DNA from: CAYLGY01 sp964383325
Lineage (GTDB): Bacteria; Pseudomonadota; Alphaproteobacteria; Rhizobiales; Rhizobiaceae
Assembly: GCA_964383325.1 (NCBI GenBank)
Contig: CAYLGY010000035.1
Span: 1-27,450 of the forward strand
Reading direction: 5' to 3'
DNA: 27,450 nt
Within the stretch, counting starts at the first letter, position 1; each line of letters opens with the position of its first letter. The notes below the pieces were generated by a model. That model had not been told where the DNA came from, did not search any database, and saw only the letters and a list, made by a program, of their open reading frames with translations. Positions 23,722-27,450 of this stretch are shown here, one piece after another. Both the position numbers and the translations under genes were made by a program.

Positions 23722-26445
23722 TTGACTGATCAGAAGACAGCCAGACCAGAAGGGATCGAGCCGGTCTCGATCCTCGATGAAATGCAGCGGTCCTATCTTG
23801 ATTATGCCATGAGCGTAATCGTGAGCCGGGCCCTCCCGGACGTGCGTGATGGACTGAAGCCGGTGCACCGCCGAATCTTGTTCGGAATGAGTGAACTCGG
23901 CATCGATTGGAACAAGAAATACATTAAATGCGCCCGGGTAACCGGCGATGTGATGGGTAAGTTCCATCCTCACGGCAATCAGGCAATCTACGACGCCCTG
24001 GCGCGCATGGCGCAGGACTGGTCGATGCGGCTGCCGCTGATCGACGGACAAGGCAATTTCGGCTCGATCGATGGTGATCCGCCAGCCGCTGAGCGATACA
24101 CGGAATGCCGTCTTGCCAAGCCGGCGCATTCCTTGCTGGATGATCTGGACAAGGATACGGTCGATTTCCGGGACAATTATGATGGCACCATGCAGGAGCC
24201 GACTGTCCTGCCGGCGAAATTTCCCAACCTGCTGGTCAACGGTTCTGGCGGAATTGCAGTTGGGATGGCGACCAATGTTCCGTCCCATAATCTGGGAGAG
24301 GTAGTTGATGCATGCATCGCCCTGATTGACGACCCGTCAATCGAGTTGCCTCGTTTGTTGGAAATGATGCCTGGCCCGGATTTTCCCACGGGCGGAATCA
24401 TCCTTGGCCGTGCCGGAATCCATTCGGCTTATCAGACAGGCCGGGGTTCCGTGATCATGCGTGGCAGAACGCATGTCGAGCAGATTCGCAACGATCGCGA
24501 GGCGATCGTCGTTACCGAGGTGCCCTACCAGGTCAACAAGGCGGCGATGATCGAGAAGATTGCCGAACTGGTTCGGGACAAGCGTCTCGAAGGCATTTCC
24601 GACATTCGTGACGAATCCGACAGGGAGGGATATCGGGTCGTCATCGAACTGAAGCGCGACGCCGTGGCCGATGTCGTTCTCAATCAGCTGTACCGCTATA
24701 CCCCGCTGCAGAGTACTTTCGGCGTCAATATGGTCGCTTTGAATGGGGGGCGACCCGAGCAGATGTCCCTGCTCGATATCCTGCGGGCGTTCGTGAGCTT
24801 CCGCGAGGATGTGGTCAGCCGTCGCACGAAGTTCCTGCTGCGCCGGGCGCGCGAGCGGGCGCACGTGCTTGTCGGTCTTGCGATTGCGGTGGAGAATATT
24901 GACGAGGTCATCGCCCTCATCCGCGCGGCGCCCGATCCACAGAGCGCACGTGAGCAATTGATGGAGCGGCGCTGGCCGGCGCAAGATGTTGCCCCGTTGA
25001 TCCGCCTGATCGATGATCCCCGCCACCGCATCAATGAAGATGGCACCTATAACCTGTCCGAAGAACAGGCGCGGGCGATTCTCGATCTTCGCCTGCAACG
25101 ACTGACTGCGCTTGGACGGGACGAGATTGCGGACGAACTGAATCGGATCGGCGCCGAGATCAAGGATTATCTTGAAATCCTCTCCTCCCGGACCAGGGTA
25201 CTTGCGATCGTGAAGGACGAGCTTGCGGCCGTCCGCGAGGAATTTGGTTCACCCCGCCGCACGGAGATCGTCGACGGCGGCGCCGACATGGATGACGAAG
25301 ACCTGATCCAACGGGAAGACATGGTCGTTACCGTATCCCATGCCGGCTACATCAAGCGCGTGCCTCTGTCCCTCTATCGCGCGCAGCGCCGGGGCGGCAA
25401 AGGACGTTCAGGCATGTCGACTCGCGACGAGGATTTCGTTACCTCCCTGTTTGTCGCGAATACCCACACGCCCGTTCTGTTCTTTTCGAGCCGGGGTATC
25501 GTCTACAAGGAAAAGGTCTGGCGCTTGCCGGTCGGGCTGCCGCAATCGCGCGGAAAGGCACTGATCAACATGCTTCCGTTGCAGGAGGGCGAACGGATTA
25601 CGTCGATCATGCCCTTGCCGGAGAATGAGGATGACTGGAGTGAACTTGACGTGATGTTCGCAACTACGCGAGGCACGGTCAGGCGGAACAAGTTGTCGGA
25701 TTTCGTCCAGGTCAATAGGAACGGCAAGATTGCCATGAAATTCGATGACGAAAGTGACGAGATCCTGGCGGTCTATCCTTGTTCGGAAGATGATGATGTC
25801 CTGCTGACCGCAGCATCTGGCCAGTGCATTCGCTTTCCCGTCACCGAGGTTCGGGTATTTGCCGGCCGTAGCTCCCTTGGAGTGCGTGGCATTGCCTTGG
25901 CCGAGGGCGATCGGCTGATTTCGATGGCGATCCTGAGGCACTCCAATGCCAGCGGTCCGGAACGGGCCGCATTCCTGAAACTGACGGCGGGAGAGCGTCG
26001 CAGCGAGTCGGAAGCGGATGCGGAAATTGTGATGGAGGAGGATGCGGACGAAACCATTCTCTCTGCGGAGCGCCTGGAAGAGATGCGCGCTGAGGAGGAG
26101 TTCGTCCTGACCGTCAGCGAATATGGCTATGGCAAGCGCTCCTCGTCCCATGATTTTCGGATTACAGGTCGTGGCGGCAAGGGTATCCGCGCGACAGATG
26201 TCAGCAAGGTCGGTGAGATCGGCAAGCTGGTCGCAGCCTTCCCCGTGGAGGATGCTGACCAGATCATGCTCGTCACGAATGGTGGTCAGGTCATTCGCGT
26301 GCCTGTCGACGAAATTCGGATTGCCAGTCGGGCCACCAAGGGCGTGAAGATCTTCACGACCGGTGAGGACGAACGGGTGGTATCAGTGGAGCGCATTTCT
26401 GAGCCTGCGGAAACGATGGAGGCTGAACCTGACGCTACGGCCTAA
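23722..26445 (+). CDS. gyrA: DNA gyrase subunit A (TTG start)
   Basis: Breakage-reunion subunit of DNA gyrase, 907 aa. The active-site tyrosine is Tyr126 in RYTECRLAK (E. coli Tyr122), and the GyrA box QRRGGKG is at 555-561, which separates it from ParC. An acidic insert lies at about 754-793 in the C-terminal beta-pinwheel. The quinolone-determining region reads HPHGNQAIYD, with Gln87 at the position of E. coli Ser83 and Asp91 at that of Asp87. The start must be TTG 23722 or another weak codon: an in-frame TGA lies at 23713, and the next ATG (23782) would cut into conserved sequence. AGGA lies rather far upstream. It follows ssb by 180 nt. Confidence 0.96.
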   Translation: MTDQKTARPEGIEPVSILDEMQRSYLDYAMSVIVSRALPDVRDGLKPVHRRILFGMSELGIDWNKKYIKCARVTGDVMGKFHPHGNQAIYDALARMAQDWSMRLPLIDGQGNFGSIDGDPPAAERYTECRLAKPAHSLLDDLDKDTVDFRDNYDGTMQEPTVLPAKFPNLLVNGSGGIAVGMATNVPSHNLGEVVDACIALIDDPSIELPRLLEMMPGPDFPTGGIILGRAGIHSAYQTGRGSVIMRGRTHVEQIRNDREAIVVTEVPYQVNKAAMIEKIAELVRDKRLEGISDIRDESDREGYRVVIELKRDAVADVVLNQLYRYTPLQSTFGVNMVALNGGRPEQMSLLDILRAFVSFREDVVSRRTKFLLRRARERAHVLVGLAIAVENIDEVIALIRAAPDPQSAREQLMERRWPAQDVAPLIRLIDDPRHRINEDGTYNLSEEQARAILDLRLQRLTALGRDEIADELNRIGAEIKDYLEILSSRTRVLAIVKDELAAVREEFGSPRRTEIVDGGADMDDEDLIQREDMVVTVSHAGYIKRVPLSLYRAQRRGGKGRSGMSTRDEDFVTSLFVANTHTPVLFFSSRGIVYKEKVWRLPVGLPQSRGKALINMLPLQEGERITSIMPLPENEDDWSELDVMFATTRGTVRRNKLSDFVQVNRNGKIAMKFDDESDEILAVYPCSEDDDVLLTAASGQCIRFPVTEVRVFAGRSSLGVRGIALAEGDRLISMAILRHSNASGPERAAFLKLTAGERRSESEADAEIVMEEDADETILSAERLEEMRAEEEFVLTVSEYGYGKRSSSHDFRITGRGGKGIRATDVSKVGEIGKLVAAFPVEDADQIMLVTNGGQVIRVPVDEIRIASRATKGVKIFTTGEDERVVSVERISEPAETMEAEPDATA

Positions 26446-26845
26446 ATCATCTGAGTAATACGTGACTTTTCGATCGGCTGAGGCCCGGGCGGTACGATTT
26501 CGCAGGAGTCTCCAGTCTCTTCTGATCCTGGGCTAGTTTGGGTATTCCAGTTTCTCCTGTGGTCTACATCGAGATGCCGTCTGTTGGAAATCATGAGCGA
26601 ATTTCATGATTGCGTGGGTTCTTTTCTGAAAGCGGGTTGCGCTTTCAGGGACTCGCTCGAATAATCCACGAGAGAACTTGTGCCGTGCCAAACATGCGAC
26701 AACTTTCGGTGTTTCAAATATCCCCGATATTGCGGCATTTTTCTCGGAAAGCCGCGATCGCGCCAAGGAAATGATATCGGAGTTTGCCAGTGTTCGTCAT
26801 GAGGGAAGGGACCGCCGGCAGCCATCATTGTGAGGGGGATGTCGG
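26446..26845. other. Intergenic region after gyrA with two strong hairpins
   Basis: 400 bases without a gene that I can support. AATCATGA/TCATGATT (26589-26611) and CTGAAAGCG-ggttg-CGCTTTCAG (26626-26648) are perfect stems of 8 and 9 bp, lacking T runs. They may mark the 3' end of the gyrA transcript. A TTG-initiated frame at 26678-26833 (51 aa, with DIAAFFSESRDRAKEMISEF) ends 12 nt before the glycosyltransferase, in the same frame. It looks mildly protein-like, but I do not recognise it. Confidence 0.5.
26626..26648 (+). other. Perfect 9-bp hairpin downstream of gyrA
   Basis: CTGAAAGCG, loop GGTTG, CGCTTTCAG at 26626-26648, about 180 nt after the gyrA stop. No T tract follows on either strand, so a Rho-dependent or mRNA-stabilising role is more likely than intrinsic termination. 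Confidence 0.45.
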
Positions 26846-27450
26846 CTGAAAGCTCTCTGGCTGAACCTCTCAGATTACGGGCAGCTCGCGCCGGAGCTTC
26901 GCAAGCTCGGGTTGGATATTTCGCAAGTTGAGTCCGGCGCTCCGGATGCACTTCGACCTGAGGCTTCTGTTATCTCGATTCCATTCACGGTCGGCCGCAA
27001 ACTGAAGCTCGATAAAGCTTTCGTCCGGGCCTTTCGGAAGGTGATCATCGAGGAGAGGCCGGATGTCGTTCATATGGATTCGTCCCGCCGCGTGCATGTC
27101 AATGCCATGTACGCCTTGCGCAATTTCCCCTCGATTCCAGTAATCGTACGTCGCGGTGCGATTGGAGGGTTAAGTATCTTCAACCCTTCAGATTGGTTGA
27201 TCTTCTTCGGGCGCCGCAACGGTGCAGTGCAGTGCGTCAGCCAGGCGATGCGGACCAGTTTCATCAACGATCCGCTTCTGAAGTACGTGCTTCCACCAAA
27301 GCGGCTGGAAGTCATCTACCACTATGTAGGCGATACCGAGCGAATTAGCCGAGAGGAGAGTCGTCGAGACCTCGGTGTCGAGCGCGATGCGCTGGTCGTG
27401 GGAACAGTCTGCAATGTGCGCGCCGTCAAGAACCTCTCGATCGTTGCATC
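26846..27450 (+). CDS. Glycosyltransferase (GT-B, family 4-like), 5' part, cut by window end
   Basis: An open frame of 201 codons runs off the window end. Recognisable segments are VIIEERPDVVHMDSSR, VQCVSQAMRTSFIND and the linker-domain start LVVGTVCNVRAVKNLSIVA. These are the usual features at the join of the N- and C-terminal halves of GT4-type enzymes that transfer sugars from nucleotide sugars, often for lipopolysaccharide or exopolysaccharide. The start is uncertain. An in-frame TGA sits at 26831-26833, and the first plausible start is CTG 26846 (then KALWLNLSDYGQ), with AGGGGG 7 nt upstream. The next ordinary start is TTG 26912, which would remove 22 residues. The donor-binding C-terminal domain lies outside the window. 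Confidence 0.75.
   Translation, partial: MKALWLNLSDYGQLAPELRKLGLDISQVESGAPDALRPEASVISIPFTVGRKLKLDKAFVRAFRKVIIEERPDVVHMDSSRRVHVNAMYALRNFPSIPVIVRRGAIGGLSIFNPSDWLIFFGRRNGAVQCVSQAMRTSFINDPLLKYVLPPKRLEVIYHYVGDTERISREESRRDLGVERDALVVGTVCNVRAVKNLSIVA

Noticed and set aside
26604..26951. 115-codon minus-strand frame after gyrA
   Set aside because: It overlaps the start of the + strand glycosyltransferase and both hairpins, with no domain or start signal.
1..27450. tRNA or rRNA genes, CRISPR arrays, insertion sequences, attachment sites
   Set aside because: No tRNA T-arm-like pattern, direct-repeat array, transposase or terminal repeats were seen on reading through; a covariance-model scan was not possible.

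Overview
The window is a piece of an alphaproteobacterial chromosome, most likely Sphingomonadales (Erythrobacter/Sphingomonas-like). The reasons are: the order nuoK-L-M-N, birA, RNase J, methylmalonyl-CoA epimerase, DUF1467, proS, lolC/E-lolD, dnaE; two families that are largely alphaproteobacterial (DUF1467, DUF3126); a short bacterial ProRS; and three copies of the alphaproteobacterial LexA operator GAAC-N7-GAAC. Taxonomy is inferred from gene order and protein character only.

Layout. 1-5039: the end of nuoK, then nuoL, nuoM and nuoN, the proton-pumping antiporter-like subunits of complex I. nuoL is interrupted by a 10-N assembly gap that looks artificial. 5051-8182: birA, rnj, mce and a DUF1467 membrane protein, tightly packed on the + strand. 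8183-8536: an intergenic region with a candidate minus-strand small RNA and the proS promoter. 8537-12805: proS, lolC/E, lolD and a PLP-dependent threonine/serine dehydratase, joined by overlapping or near-overlapping ends. 12806-13093: an SOS-type promoter driving an unlisted 28-residue membrane peptide. 13094-17408: dnaE (replicative Pol III alpha), a possible coupled mini-ORF and an alpha/beta hydrolase. 17564-19283: cysE, DUF3126 and a gamma-carbonic-anhydrase-like protein. 19327-22245 (minus strand): uvrA. 22246-23067: a long intergenic region with LexA boxes for uvrA and ssb and a run of hairpins. 23068-26445: ssb and gyrA. 26446-27450: a low-information stretch, then the 5' part of a GT-B glycosyltransferase cut by the window end.

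The unifying theme of the right half is DNA maintenance: dnaE, uvrA, ssb and gyrA, with perfect LexA boxes ahead of uvrA, ssb and the mini-gene before dnaE. The best candidate for something undescribed is that mini-gene (12895-12981). It is a 28-residue single-span membrane peptide with a strong ribosome binding site and a TTGACG promoter element abutting a LexA box, the same architecture as SOS peptides such as TisB and SidA. Other points to check are the minus-strand sRNA candidate at about 8202-8292, glutamine in place of the quinolone-contact serine of GyrA, and a glycosyltransferase with no ordinary start codon.
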